Shown here: positions 1 through 7,420 of the stretch, one piece after another
How positions within the stretch are numbered: position 1 is the stretch's first letter
Layout: each line of letters begins with the position of its first letter
Assembly (NCBI GenBank): GCA_028818705.1
Contig: JAPPNJ010000144.1
Span: 1 to 34,057, forward strand
DNA from: Candidatus Poribacteria bacterium
GTDB lineage: Bacteria > Poribacteria > WGA-4E > WGA-3G
DNA: 34,057 nt
Reading direction: 5' to 3'
Notes under the pieces: model-generated
Databases searched by the model: none
The model's input: only the letters and a program-made list of their open reading frames with translations
What the model was told of the DNA's origin: nothing
Position numbers and translations under genes: made by a program

Positions 1-122
1 TTCAACCGCTTTACTGACTGCTGAAAGGCAACGGAGTTGCCGACCTGACTGCTGACTACCATTCTACAAAGACAGCAAGGTTGTTCAGGGATGAAAAAGT
101 TGAACTAACCTAAAAGCAAAAT

Positions 123-160
123 AGGGACTCTCGATTTCGGTTGTGAGTCCCTGTTTTTTT
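123..160 (+). terminator. Rho-independent terminator
   Basis: AGGGACTC (123-130) pairs perfectly with GAGTCCCT (145-152) around a 14-nt loop, and a T-rich run follows (154-160). It probably ends a transcript that enters from the left edge; the gene it serves is outside the window. Bases 1-122 hold no gene, only a small GGCAAC-GGA-GTTGCC hairpin near base 30 and copies of the word CTGACTGCTGA. Confidence 0.75.
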
Positions 161-265
161 GTCTCTCATCTCCAAATGGCAGGAAGTTGGGACGGTGGTG
201 GCAACTGAGGTTAGTATACTGTGTCAATGAAATATTCTGTCACATGTCACTTTAAAGGAGGCTGA

Positions 266-1348
266 ATGAAAAACAAGTTAATTCTTATTGTTTGCTTGTT
301 GATTCTACCCATATCGTCAGGATTTACGCAGACGAGTTTCCGTAAAATGTCGACAGGTAAGATGTCGATCGGTATAGGCTACCAACGCTACATTCCTCCA
401 AAACGCACAACAACCCCGTTTCGTTTCCATGCCCAAACAATTTTAGGCGGTTTTGACTATGGCTTCAGTCCTGATTTGAAAATATCGCTGTTGCCGGGTA
501 TCTCATTTTTTGACACCAACACCGAGAATCCGTATGAAATTGCACCAAGCCCGTCAATTGACCTCCGACTTTTGAACGTCAGCGGTCTGAATATGACGGG
601 GTTAGAGTTTTTTGTGCTTGGCGGTTTTAGAACACAATATATGAACATTGTTCGGACCGGTAATCTCCCATTGCATTCTGTGCATATGACTCTCAGAGGT
701 GGTGCTGGCTTTGTGCATACGCTTGATGCGAGCCATGAGTGGAGTCTAAAACCCTTTTTGGGTCTATTCTATACGTACGCATGGAATAATGTTTCGACGA
801 CTGAGAAAACCCACTTGAATACATCGCAAAACTTTATCACGGGTGAAGCTGGTGTAGAAATAGATCTCTCTCCAACAACGAGCGCAATGGGTAGTATTGA
901 GTTCTCATTTGATAGGTCGGAATTGTTGTATCGCTTTGGCATAAACTTTTATCAGGCACCGACTCTGAATAGATCGAGTCAAGTGCTGTCCCAAAGAAGC
1001 AAGATTGACACGAGTGAACCCGAAATTGTCAGCAGACCGGGCCGTATTGACTACGATCCTCATATTGAGGTAGCCGGTGCCCAATATAAAATCAAAGTGG
1101 ATCCAGAATATCCTGAGGGCGCAAAGGCTGGAGAAAAAAGCGGCGATGTCATTTTAGAAGCGACCATCAATGAGGAAGGCATTCCGGTAGATATTCTCGC
1201 ACGGACACAACTCGGATATGGGCTTGAAGAAGCGGCGATTGAGGCGTTAAAGAAAACAACTTTCTATCCAGCTATATGGCGTGGGGAGCCGATCTCTACT
1301 CGGGTTTCTATAACCTATACGTTCAGAATCCAAAACATCAATTTTTAG
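266..1348 (+). CDS. Secreted barrel-like protein with C-terminal TonB domain
   Basis: This is a 360-residue exported protein. Residues 1-22 are a signal peptide (basic start, LILIVCLLILP core). Residues about 30-230 alternate aromatic and glycine-rich strands like an outer-membrane beta-barrel, and 277-356 match the TonB C-terminal fold (DPEYPEGAKAGEKSGDV, then IEALKKTTFYPA and a YTFRI strand). In ordinary TonB this domain crosses the periplasm and touches transporters. Here the usual single N-terminal membrane anchor and proline-rich spacer are missing, and the domain instead follows a barrel-like region, so the role is probably structural or assembly rather than energy transduction. The start is set by AAAGGAGG seven bases before the ATG. 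It is followed 8 bp later by the lipoprotein gene, probably in one operon. TonB_C is fairly sure; the barrel reading is an inference. Confidence 0.8.
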   Translation: MKNKLILIVCLLILPISSGFTQTSFRKMSTGKMSIGIGYQRYIPPKRTTTPFRFHAQTILGGFDYGFSPDLKISLLPGISFFDTNTENPYEIAPSPSIDLRLLNVSGLNMTGLEFFVLGGFRTQYMNIVRTGNLPLHSVHMTLRGGAGFVHTLDASHEWSLKPFLGLFYTYAWNNVSTTEKTHLNTSQNFITGEAGVEIDLSPTTSAMGSIEFSFDRSELLYRFGINFYQAPTLNRSSQVLSQRSKIDTSEPEIVSRPGRIDYDPHIEVAGAQYKIKVDPEYPEGAKAGEKSGDVILEATINEEGIPVDILARTQLGYGLEEAAIEALKKTTFYPAIWRGEPISTRVSITYTFRIQNINF

Positions 1349-1356
1349 GGAGTTCC

Positions 1357-2241
1357 ATGTTATACAAATTATCGTCCATGTTTATGTTGATATGTTTGAT
1401 TATAGGATGTACAACGCAATCAACAGATGAGGGTGGTGATTCTATATTCCCGGTTCCGCCCGTAGAGCCTGAAGAACGAACAATTCCATCAGAGCCGGTA
1501 GTTATTCAACCTCAGCCGGAGCCGCAACCGGAACCGATCGTAGATAAACCCGAACCTGAACCTGTTGCCCCTCATGACGGTGCCCGGGACTTGGTAGCTC
1601 CGAAACTCGTAGAGAGCACTATTAAGTCGGGTGCTACCGGCATTGATGTAAATATAAATGCTGTGACACTCACTTTTGATGAAAAGATTGCTAAATCTGA
1701 TATTAAAATCATTGATGCGCATAACCAAAATCTACGTTGGAAAAGGATCATTGACGATAAAAATGTTGTCCTCACTGCTCTTGCGGATGCAAGAAAGTTA
1801 GTCTTAGACAGACAATACTCGATAGTGGGTAGCGTCGAAGATGCAGAAGGTAATCAACGAGTGGTTTTTATCACATTCACTACCGGTGTGAATGAGCTTG
1901 GAGATGATATAGAAGATAGAGAAGATGATATAGCACCACGTTTTATCAGAACCACCGTAAATAATGGTGATAAGGATGTTAATCCCGATACAGATCATTT
2001 CATTTTTACATTTGATGAGGAAATTGGCGCTACCAGATTAAACATCAGAATTGAAGGGGCACTAAATCATTTAGGATGGACGCATCTGATACGCGGCAAA
2101 GAGATTGTGCTACACAAGCTGGATAGAGGGGGCAGCTTGCGAGCAGAACAGACGTATGTAATACAGTTGGCGTGGGCAGATAAAGCTGGCAATTGGGATC
2201 CAGGGGGTGTTATTAAATTCACAACCCGAGTCAAGGAATGA
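1357..2241 (+). CDS. Lipoprotein with two Ig-like (Big_5 type) domains
   Basis: This is a 294-residue lipoprotein. The start at 1357 is chosen because AGGGAG sits just upstream and the next residues form a lipoprotein signal (hydrophobic run ending LIIGC, lipidated Cys18); an upstream in-frame ATG at 1276 lies inside the previous gene. Residues 31-72 are a Pro/Glu-rich spacer (PQPEPQPEP repeats) of the type that spans the cell wall or periplasm. Two Ig-like domains follow, at about 80-178 and 190-292. Each begins APK/APR, then a T-F-D-E strand, and ends in a KFTT/TFTTG strand, as in the Big_5/SwmB type seen in surface proteins. It shares its C-terminal domain type with the lipoprotein at 3069-3725, so the two are paralogs. 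The binding partner is unknown. Confidence 0.8.
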   Translation: MLYKLSSMFMLICLIIGCTTQSTDEGGDSIFPVPPVEPEERTIPSEPVVIQPQPEPQPEPIVDKPEPEPVAPHDGARDLVAPKLVESTIKSGATGIDVNINAVTLTFDEKIAKSDIKIIDAHNQNLRWKRIIDDKNVVLTALADARKLVLDRQYSIVGSVEDAEGNQRVVFITFTTGVNELGDDIEDREDDIAPRFIRTTVNNGDKDVNPDTDHFIFTFDEEIGATRLNIRIEGALNHLGWTHLIRGKEIVLHKLDRGGSLRAEQTYVIQLAWADKAGNWDPGGVIKFTTRVKE

Positions 2242-2246
2242 GGTGC

Positions 2247-2286
2247 GATTCAGAAAAGTAGTAGGGTCTTTAGAAAAGCCATACGT
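2247..2286. repeat. 40-bp dispersed repeat, copy 1
   Basis: GATTCAGA, GTAGGGTCTTTAGAAA and GCC-ATACG recur with a few changes at 3005-3046. Copy 1 lies just after the 1357-2241 lipoprotein gene and copy 2 just beyond the 3' end of its paralog at 3069, but on opposite sides relative to transcription. In copy 1 AGAAAAGC (2272-2279) can pair with GCTTTTCT (2287-2294), but no T-run follows. Confidence 0.6.
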
Positions 2287-2346
2287 GCTTTTCTCCCGCC
2301 GTGTGCCCTAACAAATCTTGCTATCACAATCAAATCCAAACATGTA

Positions 2347-2467
2347 GGGGCAGCCCTTGTGGCTGCCCTTCTTGAGTCTCCTTTACATTTCTCGACTCTC
2401 AGAACACTGGGTCGCGATTCGGAGATCGCTCCTACAGATTACATTGTAGGAGGGAATTTCGATTCCC
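2347..2467. terminator. Cluster of hairpins between converging genes
   Basis: Three stem-loops lie between the converging genes that end at 2241 (+) and 2505 (-). GGGCAGCC/GGCTGCCC is at 2348-2368 with loop CTTGT. A short GCGAT/ATCGC stem is near 2413-2428. GGGAAT-TTCG-ATTCCC is at 2452-2467, a perfect stem on a UUCG tetraloop. They could terminate both strands, but T-runs are poor and such words recur as dispersed repeats, so they may be repeat debris. Confidence 0.45.
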
Positions 2468-2504
2468 GACTCTTAACTTGCTATCTGTCGTAATTCTTTC
2501 GAGG

Positions 2505-2894
2505 CTATTCTGTCACAACTGCATCTGCCTCAATTTCAACCAACATCTCTGGGTCAATCAAACGGCTGACTTCGACCATGCTGGTAGCCGGACGAATTTC
2601 GCCAAAAAATTCACCGTGTGCTACCCCGACCTTCTCCCAATCGTTGATGTCTTTCACGTAGATACGTGTGCGAACGACATCTTTCAGATTGGCGCCTGCG
2701 GACCTGAGCGCATTCTCTATGTTGCTTATAGTCTGCACTGTCTGCTTGTAGGCGTCACCCACACCGACGATTTCGCCGTTTTTATCTGTTGCTGTCGTTC
2801 CTGAAACATGGATATATTGCCCTATCCGGACAGCTCGTGAGTAACCTACAATCGGTTCCCATTTTGTTCCTGTTGAAATATTTTGTCTTTTCAT
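2505..2894 (-). CDS. RidA/YjgF-YER057c-UK114 family protein
   Basis: The protein has 129 residues, the normal length of this family of small trimeric proteins. The classical member, RidA, hydrolyses reactive enamine/imine intermediates made by PLP enzymes. Recognisable parts are the [12 protein letters not shown] turn (30-41), the helix ending in [18 protein letters not shown] (65-82) and the C-terminal MVEVSRL...VEIEA strand (106-123). The catalytic arginine of E. coli RidA lies in a PARS motif; here the matching position is Thr104 (RPATSMVEV), although Arg101 is nearby. This subgroup therefore may lack imine deaminase activity or use another chemistry. The gene is last in a minus-strand series, 174 bp below the lipoprotein gene. 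Confidence 0.9.
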   Translation of the reverse strand: MKRQNISTGTKWEPIVGYSRAVRIGQYIHVSGTTATDKNGEIVGVGDAYKQTVQTISNIENALRSAGANLKDVVRTRIYVKDINDWEKVGVAHGEFFGEIRPATSMVEVSRLIDPEMLVEIEADAVVTE

Positions 2895-2980
2895 TTTTAG
2901 TAACCTTTTTGAGAATTGCCAACATCAATGCTGAGTCTTGAGTACGCCCCAGTTACCGCCAGTTTTCCAGAGAACCCTGA

Positions 2981-3007
2981 AATCCGCGAAATCTGTGTAA
3001 TCCGTGA
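2981..3007. repeat. 9-bp tandem repeat, three units
   Basis: AATCCGCGA (2981-2989), AATCTGTGT (2990-2998) and AATCCGTGA (2999-3007) follow each other without a gap. They lie in the 174-bp gap between the RidA-like gene and the lipoprotein gene and lead directly into copy 2 (3005-3046) of the 40-bp dispersed repeat. Confidence 0.7.
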
Positions 3008-3068
3008 TTCAGACAAAGTGGTAGGATCTTTGGAAAGCCCATACGCGGAAACCAAATTTGTCTTAGTT

Positions 3069-3725
3069 TTACTTTTCAGTCTTTGTGAAGAATCTAATTT
3101 TGAACGCAGCTTCATTGCCTAGGGCATCGGCGACTTTACCCATAATAATGTAGACCATATGGTAGCGAATCTCTCTACCTTTAACGCGCTCAAGTGTAGC
3201 TTTATTACCTTCAACTTTTCCAATCCAACCGACCTCCTCGCCAGCTTGGGTTATAATGTTGATCCTTCCGGTTACATCTTCAGAGAAAATAATCTCAATT
3301 TTCCCAGTGCTGTTAATAACTTCGGGATCAACATTCATGTCCCCATCTTTAACCGTTCCACCAGTGATCACGGCTGGAGATGCGCAGCAAGGAGAGGCAA
3401 CGGTATAGGTAAGCGTCTGTGTTCCATCAGCCCAGATAACTGTTAGGTTGAGGGGACCGGGAGTGAATGGACCCAAGACAATCGCCGTTTTACCGGAAGG
3501 CACAACGGCACCGACATTTGCCGTGACATCAGCGGGTGCATTGTCGAAGGTAAGCGTGATACTCGCATTAGCGGCAATTTCTGAACCACTTGGCGGGTCT
3601 GCGGCTACGAAGTTAGTTTGGACAACTTCTTCAACAGTGTCGTCGTCACCACCACAGCCAACAAATATGGAAACAGCAAGCGAACTTGCCAGTAATAATG
3701 CGAAGGTTCTAAACGACTTTCTCAT
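3069..3725 (-). CDS. Lipoprotein with Ig-like domains
   Basis: This is a 218-residue lipoprotein. The signal is basic (MRKSFR), hydrophobic and ends FVGC, giving lipidated Cys24, followed by an acidic GGDDD stretch that would favour outer-membrane or surface sorting. Residues about 38-110 form one Ig-like unit (PPSGSEI...TLTFD...YTV). Residues 115-216 form a Big_5-type unit (DGDMNVDPE...IIFSEDV...KIRFFTKTE), closely similar in layout to the second domain of the 1357-2241 lipoprotein. The start overlaps the stop of the upstream oxidoreductase gene in an ATGA (3722-3725), so the two are likely co-translated. That is odd for an enzyme and a surface lipoprotein, and may only reflect compact gene order. 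Function unknown. Confidence 0.8.
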   Translation of the reverse strand: MRKSFRTFALLLASSLAVSIFVGCGGDDDTVEEVVQTNFVAADPPSGSEIAANASITLTFDNAPADVTANVGAVVPSGKTAIVLGPFTPGPLNLTVIWADGTQTLTYTVASPCCASPAVITGGTVKDGDMNVDPEVINSTGKIEIIFSEDVTGRINIITQAGEEVGWIGKVEGNKATLERVKGREIRYHMVYIIMGKVADALGNEAAFKIRFFTKTEK

Positions 3726-4762
3726 TCCTGTATCCGCACCGTCTCCCCACTATCCGCAGACTGCATCGCCGCATCATAGACCTGCATCAGTTTCCGAATC
3801 TCCTCAGGCTTGACGGCAAGTTCCGCATCCTTATTTAGCACATCAGCGATATTCTGATAATAAGACTTCCATGTCGTCTGAACACTTTCGATAACGAGTT
3901 CACGACTTTCACCGCCGGCTTCCGTCCAGACCTTAGCATAGTTTGCCGGATCTTGTTGCGCCGCGTCAATATTACCGGCGACCATAGGTCCCTCCTGCGG
4001 GTCCAAACCGGTTTTAACCAACCCTCCGAGATCCCCGACAATATACCATCTCGGTTTTTCCGCTTTGGCGAGATTCCCGATTTCAATCTGGTATCGCACA
4101 TCGTTTTCGAACTTAATGATGAGATTGGCGTAATTGCCGATATCGATGTCCCATGTTGAGCCGTAGTGAATATCACAGAACACGGATGCAACGGGTGCCG
4201 TTACGAGTTGCAGTGCTTGATCAACGAAGTGTGCGGGCCAATCGTAAAGGATACCACCGCTCTGGCTCTTAACGCCACGCCAACCGCGAGGCGGTCCGTA
4301 ACGCATAATCGCTACCTGATAGAGATAAGGCGTTCCGAGCAAGCCGTCGTCAATAATCTTTCTGACGGTATTGTAATCCCAGTCCCATCTGCGGTTGTGG
4401 AAGACGCTCAGTAGGGCATTGTTCCGCTGACTCGCCGCAATCATGGCGTCTGCTTCGGCGGTATTCATCGCCATGATTTTGTCTGTCACAACATGCTTAC
4501 CGGCATCCATTGCTTGGATAGCAAGATCGGCGTGGGTGTCGTGCGGTGTGGCTAACACAACGAGGTCAACCGCATCGTCAGCGATAACTTCGTCAATCGT
4601 TTGGTACATCTGGACATTTGGATACGCCTCACGCGCAGCTGCACGCCGTTCAGCATCCCGCGTTGCAATGGCGTAAAGATTCAATCCATCCGCCAAGCCG
4701 ACAAGGTAGGTGTGAAAAGCGCGTCCGGCGTATCCGTAACCAATAACGGCAGTATTTACCAT
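3722..4762 (-). CDS. Gfo/Idh/MocA family NAD(P)-dependent oxidoreductase
   Basis: The protein has 346 residues, the usual family length. The N-terminus is a Rossmann fold with GYGYAG (8-13) for NAD(P) binding. The ATPHDTH segment (71-77) and GKHVVTDKI (88-96) follow; Lys95 stands where the family normally has the EKP catalytic lysine, but flanked by Asp and Ile. The C-terminal alpha/beta domain holds the D-x-x-x-H pair Asp174 and His178 (YDWPAHFVD). Family members oxidise or reduce sugars, inositols and related polyols, and the substrate cannot be told from sequence. A GGA-containing site precedes the ATG. It lies 19 bp after the DUF547 gene and overlaps the lipoprotein gene by 4 bp, so an operon is likely. 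Confidence 0.9.
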   Translation of the reverse strand: MVNTAVIGYGYAGRAFHTYLVGLADGLNLYAIATRDAERRAAAREAYPNVQMYQTIDEVIADDAVDLVVLATPHDTHADLAIQAMDAGKHVVTDKIMAMNTAEADAMIAASQRNNALLSVFHNRRWDWDYNTVRKIIDDGLLGTPYLYQVAIMRYGPPRGWRGVKSQSGGILYDWPAHFVDQALQLVTAPVASVFCDIHYGSTWDIDIGNYANLIIKFENDVRYQIEIGNLAKAEKPRWYIVGDLGGLVKTGLDPQEGPMVAGNIDAAQQDPANYAKVWTEAGGESRELVIESVQTTWKSYYQNIADVLNKDAELAVKPEEIRKLMQVYDAAMQSADSGETVRIQE

Positions 4763-4781
4763 AAATATTGATTTCCTTTTA

Positions 4782-5588
4782 TCATTTGTGAATTTTTTGA
4801 TCGTTCAAAGTCCAATCGTAATTCAAGTAGTTGAGCTTAACACTCGTTGATGTCAAGTATTCTGCGTCTTCGGGAGGTAGGTAATCGGCGAGAAAATCTT
4901 CTGTGCCATCATAGCCTATCTTGAAATCATCTTTATACCACTTGAAAATCTTTGAAAGATAGACGCGGCGTTTCGCACGATCAATCCGAACCTGCTCAGG
5001 ATTCCGAATAAAGTTGAACGTCGCAGTCTCAAGACGCTCCTCGAGCGTCTCGGCAGTGTAAGCACGGTTCCACAAAGGCGGGCAGCTGAATGAAGCACAC
5101 ACAATCACAAAGTGAACCCGTGGATCCGGGTATTCTTCGCGGAGGATACCGTGTTCAATCTCATTAAGCGTATAAATCTTACCCGCAGCTTGGAACTTAA
5201 GGCGAGAGAAAAAGCCGTTGAAAAGCTTGACCTTTCGGACACTGGTCGTCGGGTAGTGGTCAATAACGCCTTTCATGACGAGGGCGTTGTAGGCGTTAAT
5301 CCAAAATGTTAGCTGTTCGTTATACGACCATTCCGTTGGGTTCGCTGCAGCCAATAGATCCAAATATGCCTCGAATTCCTCTGGGTTCGCTTTCAATTGC
5401 GTATAGTTAACCCATCCGTTTTCATTGACGTGTTCCTGCAAAACTTGATCAAATAGATGGTGGGAAAATGCAGTGCCTTTCACAGGCGCCTGCGTCCGCG
5501 AATCCGCTTCGACACGGTAGTGATAGAGAAAAAAGACGCTACATGCTGCTAAGAGTAAGAGACATGCAATTAAAATATGTTTTTTCAT
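4782..5588 (-). CDS. DUF547 domain protein, membrane-anchored
   Basis: The protein has 268 residues from the ATG at 5588. The frame is open 40 codons further upstream, but that stretch lacks an export signal, while MKKHILIACLLLL begins one. LAAC at 13-16 fits a lipobox, yet hydrophobic residues continue to about 24, so it may be a plain membrane anchor. Residues 45-255 are DUF547: FWINAYNALVMKG (95-107), the LNEIEHGILR helix (141-150) and the hallmark HF-x3-C-x-S-x-S-C-P (Cys164, Cys169). The domain is widespread in exported proteins and has no settled function; a protease-like fold has been suggested for it. First gene of the likely set running down to 3069. Confidence 0.85.
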   Translation of the reverse strand: MKKHILIACLLLLAACSVFFLYHYRVEADSRTQAPVKGTAFSHHLFDQVLQEHVNENGWVNYTQLKANPEEFEAYLDLLAAANPTEWSYNEQLTFWINAYNALVMKGVIDHYPTTSVRKVKLFNGFFSRLKFQAAGKIYTLNEIEHGILREEYPDPRVHFVIVCASFSCPPLWNRAYTAETLEERLETATFNFIRNPEQVRIDRAKRRVYLSKIFKWYKDDFKIGYDGTEDFLADYLPPEDAEYLTSTSVKLNYLNYDWTLNDQKIHK

Positions 5589-5650
5589 ACGAGAACTCTT
5601 TTGTACCGCAATCTGTATGAAGATTAAGAATTTATGGTAAGGTTTAGAAC

Positions 5651-5767
5651 TATGGTAGACCTTAGAATTAATTAGACACTTCTTGTTCCGACGTGCGATG
5701 AATCGCACTACTACGAGCGAATCTCTATTAAAGGATAGATGTCTACATAATTGTCTGGTTTACCATA
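5651..5767. repeat. Short element with 28-bp inverted ends (element 1)
   Basis: The 117-bp element starts TATGGTAGACCTTAGAATTA and ends with the imperfect inverse (TGTCTACATAATT ... TTTACCATA); 22 of 28 end positions match by eye. A second, incomplete left end (TTATGGTAAGGTTTAGAA) lies just upstream at 5633. The interior is non-coding and carries GTGCGAT/ATCGCAC-type pairing. No target duplication was seen. Confidence 0.7.
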
Positions 5768-5889
5768 ATTGGACACCCTAAAGAGGCGAGGCATGTAAAG
5801 CTAGGACAAATTTTGCCGCGTATGGGCAAAATTTGGAAACCTCGCCTACCACTGGGGGAGGTGTCTATTTATTTTTTGGTTTTACCATA
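5768..5889. repeat. Adjoining partial element with nested palindromes (element 2)
   Basis: It shares the right end of the same family (TGTCTATTTATTTTTTGG then TTTTACCATA) but only a stub of the left end (AATTGGACACC). Inside, GGCGAGG (5785-5791) pairs with CCTCGCC (5840-5846). An 11-bp perfect stem CAAATTTTGCC (5807-5817) / GGCAAAATTTG (5825-5835) is enclosed by it. Together with element 1 it fills the non-coding stretch 5589-5911. Confidence 0.65.
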
Positions 5890-5911
5890 TTACGGTACGA
5901 GAAACCTATCC

Positions 5912-6991
5912 TTACGCATACTGCTCCAAAACATCCCGATCAATCTCAATACCCAATCCGGGTGCCTGGGGAACGTCAACATATCCGTCAATGGCGCGTA
6001 TCGGGTCCTGTGCCAATGCTGTCCGAAGCCGGTTCTCTGTCATATCAAACTCCAACAGCGATGGGATCGGATTGAGTGCTTGTGGCGCATCAGGGAGCGT
6101 GGCTTGCCAGTGGAGGGTTGCAGCGAGACGAAGACTACCGCCCCACATGTGCGGCAGCACTCGGACATAGTTTGCACTCGCCATCGCAGCGATTTTTCGG
6201 CATTCCGTAAAACCACCAGCGATACTCACATCGGGTTGCACAATATCTAATCCGCGTTGCTGTATCAGGTCACGGAACGCCCAGCGTCCTTTCAACGCCT
6301 CACCGCCAGCGATCCTAACCTTCAGGGCGTGTCGGATCTCCCGATAGCCTTCCACATCGTCACTCGTGATTGGTTCCTCGTACCAGAAGAGGTCATTATC
6401 TAAAATCTTCTGCCCGACATCAATCGCAGTCCCAACATCGTAGCCACAATTCGCATCGACAGCAAAGAGGGTCCCGTCGCCAATTGCGCGGCGGACAGCG
6501 GCGACGTTCTTCACATCGTAAGCCTCGCCGAACCCAATCTTCATCTTGACGGCGGGAAATCCTGCATCCACGTACCCTTTCGCCTCATCCATCAGTGCTT
6601 GCGTGATGTCAGGTTTATCTTTCTTGAAAAGTCCACTTGCATAAGCCGGAATCTTAGTGCGGAACGCGCCGCCAAGGAGTTGATAGATCGGCATATCCAG
6701 TGCTTTGCCTATGATGTCCCACAGGGCAATGTCAACACCGCTCAACGCACCAATATCGCCGCGCATCGCCTCCCAGATTGTTTCCGTCTCAAAAGGCGAT
6801 TGCCCAATCAGGTGCGATTCAACTGCTGAGGCAGACGGGACGCTCACACCTTCACCCCAACCGGTAATCCCAGCATCCGTGTTAATCTCGACGACAACGG
6901 CAGTACGCGTCCCTGTCCAACCGCGTGAATTCGCAAAGGGTTCAATGAGCGGATAGCGTAGGTTGTAAGTTTTAACATCAGTAATTTTCAT
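5912..6991 (-). CDS. Mandelate racemase/muconate-lactonizing enzyme family protein
   Basis: The protein has 359 residues, full length for the enolase superfamily. These enzymes remove the proton next to a carboxylate and use Mg2+. The capping domain is 1-125; the barrel carries the general base Lys149-Met-Lys151 and metal ligands Asp179, Glu205 and Glu231. These are spaced 26 and 26 residues, the same as in mandelate racemase. Asp254 (QPDVS) and His291 (LPHMWGG) complete a likely Asp-His dyad, placing it with the racemase/acid-sugar dehydratase branch rather than enolase itself. Substrate unknown; an acid sugar is a fair guess. The ATG at 6991 follows directly on the end of a repeat element (6993-7109), and no ordinary ribosome site is seen, only GGAC in the repeat end. 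Confidence 0.9.
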   Translation of the reverse strand: MKITDVKTYNLRYPLIEPFANSRGWTGTRTAVVVEINTDAGITGWGEGVSVPSASAVESHLIGQSPFETETIWEAMRGDIGALSGVDIALWDIIGKALDMPIYQLLGGAFRTKIPAYASGLFKKDKPDITQALMDEAKGYVDAGFPAVKMKIGFGEAYDVKNVAAVRRAIGDGTLFAVDANCGYDVGTAIDVGQKILDNDLFWYEEPITSDDVEGYREIRHALKVRIAGGEALKGRWAFRDLIQQRGLDIVQPDVSIAGGFTECRKIAAMASANYVRVLPHMWGGSLRLAATLHWQATLPDAPQALNPIPSLLEFDMTENRLRTALAQDPIRAIDGYVDVPQAPGLGIEIDRDVLEQYA

Positions 6992-6992
6992 A

Positions 6993-7109
6993 TTATAGTA
7001 AGTCCAAGAATTAATGAGACACTCTTCAGCGGGCGAGGGAACCTCGCCCCTACGATAGAGGCATTCTGATATTGTTAAAATGTATTTTTAATTGTAAGTT
7101 CTACTATAA
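6993..7109. repeat. Inverted-end element abutting a start codon (element 3)
   Basis: Left end TTATAGTA...AATTAATGAGACA; right end TGTATTTTTAATTG...TACTATAA. Inside, GGGCGAGG (7031-7038) pairs with CCTCGCCC (7042-7049) on a GAA loop. Only one base separates its end from the ATG of the racemase-family gene, so it must form that gene's 5' leader. The non-coding stretch 6992-7420 is made almost wholly of this element and the next. Confidence 0.65.
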
Positions 7110-7174
7110 AAAAGAGCCTGCGTCATAAGTTGGTTCCAACCTTGTCCTTCACATTCTATCACATCTCTACATTT

Positions 7175-7389
7175 TTATGGTAGGTTTTAGAATTACTTGG
7201 ACAGTCTCGCGTTGTAGGAGGGAACTCCGATTCCCGACCCAAAACATTCGCTGTCGGGATTTGGAAATCCGAATCAGAATCAACGGTATTCATGCCTTAT
7301 AGGCATGAACCGGGTATGAAGCCCGTATGGGCTTCACCGCCTACAGAAGAGCTACGGAGATGTAAATGTATTTTCATAATTCACCATAA
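7175..7389. repeat. Inverted-end element carrying two REP-like hairpins (element 4)
   Basis: Left end TTATGGTAGGTTTTAGAATT, right end TGTAAATG...TTCACCATAA. The interior holds TTCATGCCT/AGGCATGAA (7289-7309) and TGAAGCCC/GGGCTTCA (7317-7336), each in the CGGTA...CCGGG frame seen again at 20251, 24981 and 28816. It seems to be an end-bounded element with REP-like cargo. Confidence 0.6.
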
Positions 7390-7420
7390 ACACTCCAAAT
7401 CCCGACTCATAACCTATAAC

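Noticed and set aside
215..220. TATACT as the -10 box of the gene at 266
   Set aside because: No -35-like hexamer is found 15-19 bp upstream.
1276..1356. Upstream ATG for the first Ig-like lipoprotein
   Set aside because: It lies inside the preceding gene and would bury the lipoprotein signal; the ATG at 1357 has a ribosome site and a proper lipobox.
2272..2294. Terminator after the first Ig-like lipoprotein gene
   Set aside because: The AGAAAAGC/GCTTTTCT stem is A/T-rich and is followed by CCCGCCG, not by a T-run; it coincides with a dispersed repeat.
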